From Gnomoniopsis sp. IMI 355080 (Eukaryota; Ascomycota; Sordariomycetes; Diaporthales; Gnomoniaceae), in NCBI GenBank assembly GCA_027946555.1, contig JAPEVC010000270.1:1-45364 (forward strand): 45,364 bases of DNA, in the 5' to 3' direction. Of the stretch, positions 32,766-44,544 are shown piece by piece; position 1 is the stretch's first letter; the number at the start of each line of letters is the position of its first letter. The translations under genes and the position numbers were made by a program. The notes under the pieces were generated by a model. That model was given only the letters and a program-made list of their open reading frames with translations, did not search any database and had not been told where the DNA came from.

Positions 32766-34738
32766 TGGAGACCACAGCCTCGTCTTCGTCTCCTCATGGT
32801 CCATGTATACCAGAGGTAGTCAAGACAGTGTACAGCCAGGCAAAAAACATCCTTTTCCGTCAGACCCTTGGTCTTACGAACGATGACTTTGCTCCGCAAA
32901 GCAGGCCAATAGATGCCTTATTTCAGGCGACGTCGCCTGCTTCAGACTCGTGCCCGAAATGTACGGTAATTGGTCGAAAATCAAGGTTTGAAGCGTGATG
33001 GTGCTGCATGCACCGCCATGGAGCATATCGCTCCTTCGAACGTGTCCTCATAGAAACCAATAGACACGCGCCCGCCGTCTGCGAGATATCAATAGTTTAA
33101 AAGGAGGCGGCGAGGCACACTCGTGAAGTGGGTCCAGGAATGTGAAGAGGGTGTGTTGGCCATGCAGCAGGCCCGCGTCGGGCTGAAGTTGGAGCGAGGG
33201 CGCCTGTTGTGAAGTCGTCGGGATCTTGAAGCTCCGTTGTGCGAAGTCGCCATTGTATTCCTTGGGGCCCACCCGGGGGAGTTGTAATGGGGGTCGTGCT
33301 CCTAACCCTGTGATGCCGTCCCGGAATGGAAGTTCACCGTTTCCAGATGAATTTGTCGTAGGTAATTTGTCGCAGACCGAGTGAATGGGACCTTTGTCAA
33401 AATGACAAACTTTTGTCATGACTAAATGCGTAGTGTCAATTGAGTCCGAGATGACCATGAAGAGGGGAAGTCCAGTAACTGTTACCATTGTGACAAGACA
33501 TTCACAAGATGACATGAATGGGTGTTTTTGTAACCAACACGAATTTGACGTGAGCATGTATCTCTGTGTTGAGTTGCATACGTGAAGTGAGGACCAAGAG
33601 GGTCTGTAGGTCGAGGTCGAGGCGACAGGTGGAATGTCTGGTATTCTGTACTGAAGTGAAATGAAATGGAATGCAGCGAAGTCTCACGACAAGAAATGAA
33701 TGGGAAGCAGGAGTAGGTGCAGGTCTAGAGAGGGGCGAGAACAAGAGAACTTGGGGGATTGGAAAAGACCGGGACTACTAACCTTTTTATCAACAGCGAT
33801 TGCTCTCACTCTTGTCCATGTCACCCAGCGAGGGCGACGACAAGGTGATTTTTCGGCACAGGCCAGACATACACCAATCAGCTTTGACGATTCACCCCAC
33901 GCCTCGCAAGTGCGTGTGTAATACCGCAAGTGTGCGATTCGGAGGCAAGTTCGTGCGTCACGCAGCTGCGTGTAGGCTCAGAAATTACCCACCCATGGGT
34001 ACCCTTGGAAAACCCATTGTGGTGTTGGAAGGAGCGATGCAGCCACACCCAATGTTTATAGAAAAAGGAGAAGAAAAAAATAGCCTTACCAAACATTCAG
34101 ACTTAGTCCCTCTCTCTTCTTTAAAATCAACACGGTACTTCCAGGCCTACGTTCCACCACCATGCACGAACCCGGGACCGCGAGCCCAATTGCTTAGGCA
34201 ATTTGAGGTCCCCCTGGGCTCGGACCCATGGGTTGTTAGACTTGAATATGTATTAGAAACAACAACATATATAATCATGGATCTTTTGATGTAGCGGTAT
34301 GAGTTTCAGTCTCTGCACACGCTTTGCTCGAGGTCCAGAATTAAAATCATGAATTCCTTGGACTTTTAATTTGCAACACTTACCACCCCCCTCATCCCCA
34401 TCATACGTGATACATTAATCAGAGATATACAAAGAACTAGAGCATGTTGTACTTGATGGTTTACTCGTTGGAACAATCTCATGTCTTATGAAAAGTTGGA
34501 GTTATAGTGTAAGTGACCTAACAGTCATTCCTTACATACCCTTCCTACCTAGATAGGTACCTAAGTATGTAGTTGTGGAAATATTAGCTTGCATATTTGT
34601 ATGAATCGGAGGCTATCAGCCAGAGGAAAGCTCATCAAGCCGACGATGTGTGCAGTTAGCATCAACGAGAGACACTGCATCACTTAACAAACAAGAGTAT
34701 AATGCTAGGGTAGATTGGGTATCAAATAGATACCCAAG

Positions 34739-36628
34739 TCAAACCCCCTCCACAAACGAGTACTGCATACTTCTCGGCATCTTCTTGTACCTAACATGAA
34801 CTTTTTTCCAGAACGACGTTCTCTCTGCCTCCGCAACCACTACGGGATGCACAAACGCCTCATACCAACCCAGCCGCTCCGGCTGTACAATCAGCACCCA
34901 TGTTGCCGGCCATCCTCCTGGTAGCCACACACTCCGCAGCGCGCCCACCAACCCCAACATCGCAATCTCATGCGGCGCGCGGATCGCAGCCCGTAGGCTT
35001 GCCGTGTCGACGTCGTCGTTGCCCACGGTCGTCTCACCACCACCACCTGCAAGAATCATTTCATCCGCTAATCGCGCCTCCATCCAGTCGCCATGCCCGT
35101 GCCATGTCATGAGGCGAACGCCCCTTTGTTGCTCGTCGTACAGTCCAAACTCAGTAGGGCACCATGTCTCGACGAGAGTGAGAGACTGGAGCGCGGGCGG
35201 CAGAGCTCCTTGCAAGAAAGTGATGATGGGCGGTTCTGGGTTGGGCTTGTGTGGGTTTTGAAGAATCGCGGATGGCGGGCGTAGCAGGTACTGCAGGTGG
35301 CGCAAGGAGCCGAAGAGCATCTTGGTTGACACTGTCAGGTTTATGAGGCTCTGCAAGGCGGGCAAGCAGGTAAGACAGATTATTGGCCTGAGATGTGGCG
35401 GGGGCAGGGTGGTGGGCATGGCGATAGTCCAGCTCAGTTCGAAATCGCGGAGCATATGGCCGTGCTGGGCCAGCATTTGATTGAAATATATCCATGATGT
35501 AGGAAATACGCGGGGGAAAATGGTAACACCTGGCATGATACGCAGGCTTAATAGATTGGGCAAGCTCTCGAGGTCGATGTCCAAGTCAGCATGTGCCGGA
35601 ATGATGTTCTGTATGACGATGAGCGAATGGGCTCTTTGCAGCATTGCGGCTTTTCTGACGCGGTCAGGTTCGCCGCGGAACTTGATGAGCCAGGAGACCT
35701 TCGTCGTGATGAGCGTTAAGCCCTCGAGAGTAGGCATGACGAGGGTGCCATACCTGGAGAGGAACTTGGGACAGCGGTCTTCAATATGGATTGTGATGCC
35801 CTGGAGGTGTTGGAGAGCTTGCGTGGGCCGCAGCAGACTGGGGGAGGTGAGAGCGGCCAGGGCCTGTCTGAAGAGGAACGTCGCGTTGGTATCTGTGTGT
35901 GACGGGGGCATCATACTGAAGCTCTGCAAGTGCGCGCTTCGTCCGATGATGTCGAAGTAGATCCGCTGCGACATGTAGGGGGCTCTGCTCGGTGAGAAGT
36001 GACTCGCAAGCAGTGGCTCACCATCCGCCCATACGAACGGTTCCCTAGGCTGCTGCTCTCTGGCATTGCGAGATAGACGCGGGCAAAATTCCGGGTCTGC
36101 CAAGGGGAGGTCCTGTGCGCCTGCCCACATCTGGGCGCTTGCAATGACTGCGTAGTTGTCGAGTTCGACGCTGAAGTATAGGTGATGGATGTATGCGGCG
36201 TTCTGCGGGCGCCACCGGCGGAGGGTCGTCCACAATTTTAACATCACGGTGACATCGCTTACATGGATGACGCGGTACAGGTAAGGCATTGTCACCCAGT
36301 ATAAGCTCCGTGAGGTATGAGCGAGATTGCGGAGTTGTCTTCTAGACAGATAGATACTTTTGTCTTTCTTCAGATATTGCAACATCCAGAAGAGTCTGTG
36401 ATTGGCGGTCGTTTGTCTTATGCCCAAGCGGCGCGGTAGCTGATTCAGAACGAGGTAGAGAATGTCGAGAGGCAGGTCTTCCAGGCATAGCTGCCGAATT
36501 CCTGGGCGCGTTGGTGAGATGATGTGAAGCCCCATGGGAGGGTCAGAAGCACTTCTAGTTTGCATGGTCTCCAGGCGAGTAGGCTGGTTGCAAAGAAGAG
36601 GACTGCTCTTGCCGTCGTCGGATGCCAT
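34739..36628 (-). CDS. F-box protein
   Basis: An intronless frame of 629 residues. After a disordered N-terminus, residues ~45-115 form an F-box-like motif: LCLEDLPLDILYLVLNQLP, an insertion, then LRNLAHTSRSLYWVTMPYLYR. F-box proteins dock substrates to SCF ubiquitin ligases through Skp1. The remaining ~500 residues contain leucine-rich segments with repeated L-x-x-L patterns, consistent with a solenoid, but no clean repeat unit. The insertion between the F-box helices is longer than usual, and no splice donor removes it. The substrate is unknown. Confidence 0.75.
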   Translation of the reverse strand: MASDDGKSSPLLCNQPTRLETMQTRSASDPPMGLHIISPTRPGIRQLCLEDLPLDILYLVLNQLPRRLGIRQTTANHRLFWMLQYLKKDKSIYLSRRQLRNLAHTSRSLYWVTMPYLYRVIHVSDVTVMLKLWTTLRRWRPQNAAYIHHLYFSVELDNYAVIASAQMWAGAQDLPLADPEFCPRLSRNAREQQPREPFVWADGEPLLASHFSPSRAPYMSQRIYFDIIGRSAHLQSFSMMPPSHTDTNATFLFRQALAALTSPSLLRPTQALQHLQGITIHIEDRCPKFLSRYGTLVMPTLEGLTLITTKVSWLIKFRGEPDRVRKAAMLQRAHSLIVIQNIIPAHADLDIDLESLPNLLSLRIMPGVTIFPRVFPTSWIYFNQMLAQHGHMLRDFELSWTIAMPTTLPPPHLRPIICLTCLPALQSLINLTVSTKMLFGSLRHLQYLLRPPSAILQNPHKPNPEPPIITFLQGALPPALQSLTLVETWCPTEFGLYDEQQRGVRLMTWHGHGDWMEARLADEMILAGGGGETTVGNDDVDTASLRAAIRAPHEIAMLGLVGALRSVWLPGGWPATWVLIVQPERLGWYEAFVHPVVVAEAERTSFWKKVHVRYKKMPRSMQYSFVEGV

Positions 36629-37517
36629 ACTAAGAGGACCTTTGAAACGGCTTGGATAGAGCTGAAGGCAAACAAAAAAATCTGTAACATAACTTAGCTG
36701 AAGATGCCAGGAGTGGTGAATAAGGAGTGTTAGATGTGATGTGAGAAGTGTGCAATGCTGAACTTGTTAAATTTACAGGACGGAACGAGACGTAACTGCA
36801 ATACTCACAAAATATTCGTTGAGGTTTAAGTTGAGGGAAAGTTGTTGTTTGTCAAGAGTTTAGAGCAAATTGACGGCGAGACTTGTTGAACAGGTACCAG
36901 TAGAGAGATATCACCTTGGGGGTGTGGAAGTAAGTCAAGCCGAAATTCAAAACGTCGCTGTGTATGGCATTCTCTTCCAAACGCTCTTTTGGCTAGTGAT
37001 CGATTTTGCTCATTCAAGCCTCGCAAATTAATAGCAGATCAGCGTACTGGGGAGATGCCCTTCACTTCCCAGTGGGCGAGAAGATGCGTCAGAGTCTGCC
37101 ACCTTCTATCAATTGGGTGCGTATCGACTCCAGGAGCTTTGGGAGGACATTTCTTAAGGTGCACCAGTCTTAGGGCAAGTGATGACATAGACGAGAGAGT
37201 TTGTGCAAACAGGTAGATACCTTAAGATCCCGCCGCGATGACCAAGGCACTGGGATAACCACATTGACGCCGTCCCCATCGTGCAAGATGGAGCTGGCCC
37301 ATGAAAGGACGGATGCATCCTCAGCCTGACCACCTTATCACGTAGAGGCAGTACCTTTCCACCGCGAACAACAGATCACTGGGATGAGTCCTGTCATCTC
37401 AGCCAAATATGGCGTGCGGAAAATGTCGAGATTGGGTTGCCACCGTCAATATCTATTCGCCCGTCTAAACGACCTCACAAGATCCAGAGCAACAATAGCG
37501 ACCAAACGTTGCTCCAT
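36629..37517. other. intergenic, F-box promoter side
   Basis: It contains the upstream region of the F-box gene (minus) and the 3' flank of the MAPR-like gene (minus). Small ORFs only; nothing else recognised. Confidence 0.5.
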
Positions 37518-38169
37518 CTACTCCGTTTTCTGACCCTGCTTCTCCTCTTCCGGCTCCTCTCCCACAGGCACCAACCGGCCCACGACCAAATACTTCGTCT
37601 CAAACTGCTCCTCCCACCCCCTCAAAGCCTCCTCTTCCTCGGGCCCAAAATCCTCCAACTTATCCAGCGGCCCATCCAAGTCCTTGGTCAGCACCTCATC
37701 ATCAAAGCTCTGCATGCCCAGCCCGCGCGACGCATCGCGACCAGCAAAGTTCTCGTACGGCGAGCCCGGACCGTAAAACTGTCGGCCGTAGGTGACGTCA
37801 AAGACGCGCCCGCGCACGGCAAAGAGGATGCGCGGCTCGTCGCGGCCGTTGTAAGGGAGGAGCGTGCGCGGGGTGAAGGTTCGGAAGACGATGGCGGGGG
37901 GTTCTTTGGGTAAGGTGGGGAGTGGTGTTGGTTTGAAGGAGGCGTAGAGGCTGTAGAAGAGGAGGGAGAGGAGGAGGACGTTGAGCGGGGTGATGAGGGC
38001 GTTTGGGTTGGCGTATCTGCGCAAAAAGGAAAGAGGGTGTCTTGCGTTAGCTTGTGTGTTGTGCGGAACATTTGCAGAGAGGTCTTGGAATTCGGGGAGT
38101 GGATGGGAATGTGCTTGCTTACTCGGCTTTTTGGGCCTCTTGCGCCATGCGCTGTTCTACGTAGTCCAT
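37518..38169 (-). CDS. MAPR-family haem-binding protein (cytochrome b5 fold)
   Basis: Two exons, complement of 38123-38169 and 37518-38016, give 181 residues. The 106-nt intron has a GTAAGC donor and a GCGCAG acceptor. A single membrane segment (PLNVLLLSLLFYSLYASF) at ~27-44 is followed by a cytochrome b5-like domain with ILFAVRGRVFDVTYGRQFYG and SPYENFAGRDASRGLG, the hallmark of membrane-associated progesterone receptor components and yeast Dap1. In that family Tyr residues bind haem, and the protein supports ER P450 enzymes of sterol synthesis such as Erg11. The Glu-rich C-terminal tail is typical of fungal members. Whether this is the Dap1 orthologue or a paralogue is not certain. Confidence 0.88.
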
Positions 38170-38967
38170 TGTGATGTGCAGAGTCAAGTTGAACTTAGCA
38201 CAGTTGTCGAGTGGAAAGTAAAGGTGTACGGAAGGATAATTTGGTCTCCGAGGAGACGTGTGCGGCGTAGTTGGAAGGAGTTGGTTGAAACGTCGACAGG
38301 GTGAAGTTGTGTTGGCATGTGAGGCTCTGTGACGGTCTTGCGGATCCAACGGCTTCTCCCGGGGCCGATCCCACGGGTCCGGCCGAAACACCGTCCCCGG
38401 CGAGCTTATTTGCTGCACTTATTATATCAAATGGCCATTATAAACTTCAAATGATGCGGGAGAAACCTCGTTACCAAAACAAAGTCAATGTGACAATGAT
38501 ATATCTCGACATTCAGGAACACCATCCAGCAAGTCCCAGGTCTCCCCTGTGCGTCATTACACCCCGCGGTTGGCGAGCATGTGGAGTTCGAGACCCTTTG
38601 AGTGCCATGTCCGTCCTGATGCAACACTTGTGCCGAAATTATGTCTAGACTTCGGTCTGCCGTCAAGTTCTACCTTCGGTCAAAGAGCATAAAGAAACGG
38701 AGGACGATCAAATGAACAAATCACGGGAAGGATATGGCAATACCTGCCATCTCAGTAGATATTCAAACATGAACCTCACTTCCTTCACTGTCGCGTCCGA
38801 TCCAGGCTGGCCGTGGGCCATAATCTGCAATGAGAAGACACACGCACAACACAGGCTGGAATCACGAGCGGCACATGTAATCCAAAGCGGTCTTTCAAAG
38901 AGAAGTTCATGATTGCCAAAAACTACTAGGTTCGACACAAATGGTTCATTCTTATGTCCTGACTTGC
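38170..38967. other. intergenic
   Basis: Upstream of the MAPR-like gene and downstream of the next minus-strand gene. Short ORFs on both strands lack family resemblance. Confidence 0.5.
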
Positions 38968-39467
38968 TCACTTATCAGCAACAGGGAAGTCGTTTCCGGT
39001 GGACGTCTTGTACTTGTCGCGAATGAAATCTGGGTTTCTCTCCCCGTTAGCATTGCACCAGTTGTTGTGGAAATGCTCGCAGCAATTGTTGACATACCCG
39101 AGATCTGTTCATCCTTGGCCTGCTCCACAGCGCTCTCGTTACTCTGGTCTCCCTGCTTGAAGACGTTCTCCTGCGCCCAGTCGACGGCTAGTAGAGAGAC
39201 AGTCAGTGACATGATTGGACATAGTCACACACACGCACATCCCCCAAGAGGGAGGAGTCGAGAATGCAAGTGTAACAGCAGGAAAGGCGGAAAAGATGCT
39301 TGCATACCCTTATCAAGTCCATCCTCTTTCTTCTCGCCTGCCGCGCCGCCGCCAGCCGCGTTGTTGAGCTTATCCATGAACCCACCAGAGGACTTTTGCT
39401 CGCCCGACGAGGACGACGTCGTCTGGTTGTCCTTGTCCCCACCTGCGAGGTTCTTGACGAAATCCAT
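38968..39467 (-). CDS. small conserved hydrophilic fungal protein
   Basis: Three exons, complement of 39308-39467, 39098-39187 and 38968-39029, give 103 residues. All three borders keep phase (donors GTATGC and GTATGT; acceptors TAG and CAG). The N-terminus is Gly/Ser-rich with FMDKLNNAAGGG, followed by DGLDKAVDWAQENVF and a conserved end, EQAKDEQISDFIRDKYK...NDFPVADK. Proteins with this plan are widespread in filamentous fungi; many are annotated as stress or DNA-damage responsive, which I recall but cannot verify here. Probably cytosolic. No catalytic motif. Confidence 0.82.
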
Positions 39468-40833
39468 ATTGAAAGACGGGTTTCTACTTTTAGTGAGGAC
39501 TTTGTAAATATCTTATTGGCGAGGAGATGTGGGAGAGAGCAAAGCGATTTGTTCAAGAACGTTATATGATCGAAAGGGAAAGAAGACATGGAGCACACGA
39601 CACATCCCACTTCCCTCTTCTTGTACTTTCCCAATCTGCTCAAAATCTGGGTTCTCTCCAACGCCATCAATGCAAGCCAGAAAACCAAGCCCGTGATGTC
39701 ACTTTCCCAGGTTCTCTCGTCTTACCCCCCATCGCGTGTGCCAAGACTGCTCGTTCGACCTACCAAATCCAATCATCATTTGACAAGAAAAGAACCTTGG
39801 TCACCGCTGCCTTGCCCCAAAAACTTGCACTGTCCATTGCGTACAAGTTAAAAAGAAGCAGGGATATCAGGTCTTTTGCATGTTGGCAAGCAAAAACCGG
39901 GGGAGATTCTAGTTCGAGACCTGATGCAGGTTGGATTTGGTTTGCTGAGGCCTCGGCTCTGGGGGGAGGCCTCGAGAGTGGGGCCCGGCGAGATTGGTGT
40001 GCGTGAATAGGAGGGCAATTGAATACAAACGTACCGCTACCAAGAATAAGCAGTGTTGAGGCACGTGGAGCGAATGCAATTATTCCATACAACGGACACA
40101 AAACCGCGTCTCACCACCTAAAGTTCATCAGCTTAGCGTTTGATCAACTAACGAACTGTGTCGTGGGCCTTGTAGGAGAGAGACTATTGGAATGTCCACC
40201 GCCCCAGCATTGTCACGAGATTTGGAAAAGCATCAGATTCGCGAGGGGAGACAACCGCTGCTGGCCGTAGTGTATTGGAAACGGTGTCCTGGTAGTGAAC
40301 AATTATGGCGATTGGAGCTAAGTACTCGTGCTTCTGACAGCAGAACCCGGGTACCTAAATCTAGCCTGGCTGATGTGCCGACAGTGACTCCAATGACTGG
40401 ACAGAAAATGTCGCCGGTCGCAGCCCCATGATGGAAGAGGCCATCCATCCGCCGACACCAACAGTCATGATTGCAATCCCGCGGACCTGAGGCCTGTGGT
40501 AAGTAAAAGGTGCTGTCTGCCCAGACCGGACATTCCAAGGGGAGTCTGTCACATCATTCCCGACACAGACCGATTCCAAACACACTGCAGGGCAAGACCG
40601 TGGCTTGTGTTCATCGTAAAAGTTTTGTGTCATTGCTCTAGACACCTGGTAAAAACCCGATTTGACGCCGAAAAATTTCCTTCAGCCAGCCCGATTTGAA
40701 TGCGACCTGATATCTGCGAAAAGTGTCTTTTCAAGTTTTTTGTGCGTCCCAAAGCATTGTGTTTGTGCTCCCTTCTTGCCTTTCCCCAGCGCCCCATTCC
40801 GGAATTCCCGTTTGCGAGCTCTTTCGAACTCGC
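39468..40833. other. 1.4 kb intergenic
   Basis: Between two minus-strand genes. It holds the upstream region of the small hydrophilic protein gene and the 3' flank of the L28 gene. ORFs up to ~160 codons overlap on both strands and show no domain. No repeat was recognised. Confidence 0.5.
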
Positions 40834-41245
40834 TTATGCCACAAGCTCAATGACACCACCGGCCTTGGTGATCTTCTCCTCGGCCAGCTTGCTGACGTAT
40901 CGTGCGCGGACAACGATGGGGGCCTCGGGCAGACGGCCCTTGCCGAGCAGCTTGGCGTAGCCGAGGGCGGTGAGGTCGATGACGGGGGCGGTTTCGGACT
41001 TGGACAGGTACTTCTCGCGCGACTCGGCGGGGATCAGAGACCACAGCTGTCAGGGAGGAGAAAAGGCTGCATTAGTGACTGAATTTTCCATGCCCCTGCG
41101 GTTGGGTGTTCGGTTCTCGACTGCACAGTCTCGTTGCGCCGCTCATCGAGGGTTCTGTTGGTCGGCCAAATGGGGATTGCGTTTGCTCACCTTGTCGATG
41201 TTGATCTCAGGCTTCCACTGGTGGTTCCGGAGAAGGTGGAAGCGG

Positions 41246-41282
<37 letters not shown>

Positions 41283-41621
41283 TGTCGAGGTTGGTCCTGT
41301 GGTGGTGCTGACCACCGGCCATACCACGACCACCGGGGTGCTGTAGCGCGGGGAAGAATCGCAAATCAGTAACCAGCTTTCTAGTTCAATTCTCTCTCGG
41401 TCCGTGTTGATCGTGTCACAAAGGACTCGAGAGATCGTGGTTCGGGGGGTTCGATTCGTACCTTGCGGTGCTTGCCAACGCGACCGTTACCGGCACTGAC
41501 GTGGCCGCGGTGCTATTGGGAGAAAGAAAGTCAGTACGGCGGCTTGCATAGGATTGATTGTCGCCAAAGAAAAAGATCGGAATGGGCATACCTTGCGGGT
41601 CTTGGAGAATCGGGTAGGCAT
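40834..41621 (-). CDS. RPL28: 60S ribosomal protein L28 (uL15, L27a)
   Basis: Four exons, complement of 41592-41621, 41462-41512, 41191-41340 and 40834-41046, all phase 0, give 147 residues. The sequence starts MPTRFSKTRKHRGHVSAGNG and contains HPGGRGMAGGQHHHRTNLDKY and GYAKLLGKGRLP, all diagnostic for the eukaryotic uL15 protein of the large subunit. Length and intron richness at the 5' end are normal for fungal ribosomal protein genes. Introns are 79, 121 and 144 nt. Confidence 0.97.
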
Positions 41622-42442
41622 CTTGAGCTGTGGATGGCTGTGTTGATGCAGTTGTCGATACGAAGAGTCCTCGATTCAAAGAGAAGACGGTTGGTGGAGT
41701 TGAATTTTTGCCCTAAGCAAAAAGTGCGGCAGGTGCAAAAGCTGACATAAGCCACGCCAAGATGTGGATTTTTGGAATGGGAAAGTTGCAGGGATGACTG
41801 GGCGACAGGGGTCACACTGGTCCACTGTATTATTCAGTCTTGAAATATCGCAAGAGGAGTAATGTGACTCTCAGGATTACGAACTGTCACCAATTGTTTT
41901 GATGCCACAACCAATTGCGTGGGCTTTCGATACTATTCATGACTGTAGGCTCCGTCTTAGGATCCTCTCTCTCCAGCGCTCGGTAGTTTCTCCCGATGTT
42001 TTATACTTCTGCTGGCCCTGGTCTCGTAGCAAAAAGATGTCCTTTCGCGTGAGAGACTGGTGCAGTCTTTCTTTTGGTGATGATGGACTTTATAAATCGA
42101 TACTGCTATATCAACAAAGTTTATGTATGAGTATTAAGTTGTCTTCAGTTCTCTGCCAAATTCCATGACATTTGATATTTTCAGCCAGGACAATCGAAAG
42201 TTACGGAGCATGTCAACGAGCATAAATGCATCCAATATTCGTAGTATTCATGCATTTAGCGAGTCGTTGCACCAAAGTGAGACCCCGCCATCTTGTAAAT
42301 TATTTACAGCTACAACCCATCTTCAGAAGCTCAACAATCCGACCCACCACGACAAGACACGCAGCTCTTTCGGCTGTTTGAGCACTTTCGTTCAATTTCT
42401 CAAATCCAGAATACCCTAGCTTCCGAAATAAAAGCTACCAAA
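41622..42442. other. divergent promoter region (RPL28 / ankyrin gene)
   Basis: It separates the start codons of two divergent genes by 821 nt. A TTTATAAAT-like motif lies near 42090 and the ankyrin gene has a C-rich leader close to its ATG. No ORF of note. Confidence 0.5.
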
Positions 42443-43141
42443 ATGCCACCCAATCCCTTCCTCCTCGCCGCCGATTCCCCGAACCTCCTCCTCGAACTCC
42501 TGCGCGATGAACCCCAGCTCGCCTCCCAACAAGATGACCACGGCTACTCGCTCCTTCACGCTGCGGCATCCTACAACCACATCGCCCTCTTGCGCGCCCT
42601 AGTAATCGACTTCAACGTTCCCGTCGACCTGCGCGACGAAGACAACGAAACAGCTCTCTTTGTCGTCGAGACTGTCGAAGCGGCGCGCGTGCTCGTGGAG
42701 GAGCTGTCCCTAGACACGAGCTTGCGGGGCGACGAGGGGACAACGGCCCGTGAGAAGATCGAGAGCGAGGGGGACTTTCCCGAAGTGGCAGCGTACCTAC
42801 GCGGCAGAGAGCAGGCAGACGGCGGCCAGGTCGTTAATGGCACGACACCCGAGGCACCGGCGGTTGCTGTCAACGGACAAGTCAACGGTGATGGTGGCGG
42901 TAACGGAGAGCTGCCGCCTGTGCCGCAGGGGCTGGAAGTCGCGTTTGGGACGATGAGTGAGGCCGAGGTGGGTGGTGGAGAGGCACCGGACCCCGAGTTT
43001 CGACGGCGTATCGAGGAGTTGGCTGCGCGCGAGGACTTCCACACCGAAGCTGGGCAGGCGGAGCTGAGACGTTTGGTGCAGGATGCCATTGCGGGGGAGG
43101 ACCTGGGTGCAGAGAGGAATGTTCGCCAGAGGGAGGGCTGA
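42443..43141 (+). CDS. ankyrin-repeat protein
   Basis: A single exon of 232 residues. The first ~125 residues form about two to three ankyrin units, the clearest being DDHGYSLLHAAASYNHIALLRALV and the DNETALFVV unit after it. A low-complexity Gly/Asn/Ala linker follows, then a charged helix ending RNVRQREG. Size and layout resemble small fungal ankyrin proteins related to yeast YGL242C. The function is unknown. Its stop codon lies 54 nt from that of the convergent RPP40 gene. Confidence 0.85.
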   Translation: MPPNPFLLAADSPNLLLELLRDEPQLASQQDDHGYSLLHAAASYNHIALLRALVIDFNVPVDLRDEDNETALFVVETVEAARVLVEELSLDTSLRGDEGTTAREKIESEGDFPEVAAYLRGREQADGGQVVNGTTPEAPAVAVNGQVNGDGGGNGELPPVPQGLEVAFGTMSEAEVGGGEAPDPEFRRRIEELAAREDFHTEAGQAELRRLVQDAIAGEDLGAERNVRQREG

Positions 43142-43195
43142 AGTGTTGGGGGTCTTTTTGCAAACTGCAATTTGCGTGAACGATGAACTACAACA

Positions 43196-44544
43196 CTACT
43201 CGTGGCTTTTGATCTCCCACAGCAGGAACTCTCCCGGTCTATTGGGCGAGCGGAGGAACGTCACCTCGGCTGCGTCGCCCAACATTGTCTTGGAGAAGGA
43301 AGACACGCTCAGCGAAAACCACTCGCGGGACGGCAGGGCGAGAATGGCGTCTACCAGCAGCTGGCGGGCAAACTTTGGTGGAAGGAAGCCTTCCCATGTG
43401 ATGGTGCACAGTCTTGCAGATGACTGCTCCTCTGGCTCTCCTGGGGCGCGGTAGCGGCTGAGGTACGGGTCGATGGTGTCTGTGGAGGAGACGCGTGGGC
43501 TTTGCAGGCGGATCAGCGACAGCCATTCGTAGATTCCGCTGACTGCGTCTGAGAGCTCTTGGGTGTCTTTCGCCTCGGAGTCTAGACTTGAGGGCGCCTG
43601 CAGAGGTGGGAGGGTGATGTCGAGGTCTTGGATGATCTCCGGAGCCGCCGTGCACCTTGTAGGCTGGAAGGCATCTAGAGGATCTGGCGAGGGCACTGTG
43701 AACTATGTCAGGCAATGTCGTTTTCATAGCAATCCCCAGAATCCAATGAGACTCACCCTTTTGTGTCATATTGCAAAACAACCATGTCACCGGCTCCTTG
43801 AGGGCATTCCTCGCAGCGTATACTAGCCTGTCGAATCCCTTCTTCCCTGTGAACATCGAAGGGCTGCGGAGGTCAAAGTCAACCACCCATCGCGGTTTCA
43901 GACCTCTGTCCCCTTTGGCTCCGTAAGGCTTTCCCACGAGGCCGGCCCGTTCGTATGTCTCCTTGTCGAGATATAATGTGAGTTTCCCTTGGAGAATGTC
44001 AGTTGTCTTCAATAGTAGGGAGGACGCGGAGGACCACACACCATCTTTCAGCGCGAATACGTTGTCCACATCACGCCTGCCTTTAGAGAGCATCATAATA
44101 TCTCCTGCAAAGCCAGTTAGCCCCCACAATCCATACCGCTGTCTACCAGCAAAACATGTGGGTTCCGCCTTTCACGTACCAATTTTGATATACTCGGTAA
44201 AGAAATCCCCTTGTAACACCTGCGCAAGGCTCATAGTAACCCTGCTAAATCCCGGACATGGCATACCCGAAAAGGTCTCGCGGACCAGCTCCCATGACTC
44301 CTGCGGCAGGACGAGATCGATCTTTGCAGTGATTTTGGTCAGCCCCATGTTCATTCAGCTTGGAGTGAAATTCCGACACAAAACTCACTCTTCGGACAAA
44401 ATCTTGCGCCAACATGGTCGACCAGGGCTTGCCTTTCTTTTCCCATGCTGTTGGCAGCTGCTTGGGGTCAAGGTGGCCCATCCGGCCGTGGGTGAAGAAG
44501 CATTTTGAGCGCTCGTAGATGGTGGGGGATGGGAATGAGAGCAT
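43196..44544 (-). CDS. RPP40: RNase P/MRP protein subunit Rpp40-like
   Basis: Five exons (complement of 44389-44544, 44180-44321, 44042-44104, 43757-43987 and 43196-43695) give 363 residues. The order SPTIYERSKCFFTHG, EYIKIGDIMMLS, LTLYLDKETYERAGLVGKP, SMFTGKKGFDRLVYA, VTWLFC and TWEGFLPP is that of the fungal Rpp40 family, a subunit of the nuclear complexes that process pre-tRNA and pre-rRNA. The start at 44544 (MLSFPSP) was chosen because the longer frame has no upstream ATG. The 54-nt third intron is open in frame, so its retention would go unnoticed in an ORF search; removal restores the family spacing KDG-KLTLYL. Confidence 0.9.

Larger units (their letters stand above)
31120..34738. other. 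3.6 kb without a credible gene
   Basis: ORFs on both strands are short, overlap and show no domain. The stretch holds TACCTAGGTA (32057-32066), a perfect 60-bp tandem duplication (32288-32407), a T10 tract followed by a G-rich run (32741-32765), a 14-bp palindrome CACGCAGCTGCGTG (33959-33972) and a diverged CCTAGATAGGTACC-like unit near 34545. It may contain decayed mobile DNA that I could not identify. Confidence 0.5.

Noticed and set aside
33048..33557. 169-codon ORF on the minus strand
   Set aside because: Low-quality composition, no family resemblance, and it lies in gene-poor repeated DNA; an expressed gene cannot be excluded but is unsupported.
33959..33972. 14-bp palindrome CACGCAGCTGCGTG
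   Set aside because: Single occurrence without context; recorded only as part of the gene-poor stretch.
41047..41190. Possible C/D snoRNA in the third RPL28 intron (a CGATGAG stretch)
   Set aside because: No proper C box plus D box pair with terminal stem could be made.
41440..41462. GGTTCGATTCGTA, similar to a tRNA B box
   Set aside because: It lies in an RPL28 intron with no matching A box or cloverleaf.
42571..43170. 199-codon antisense ORF over the ankyrin gene
   Set aside because: Ser/Pro-rich shadow of a GC-rich coding exon.
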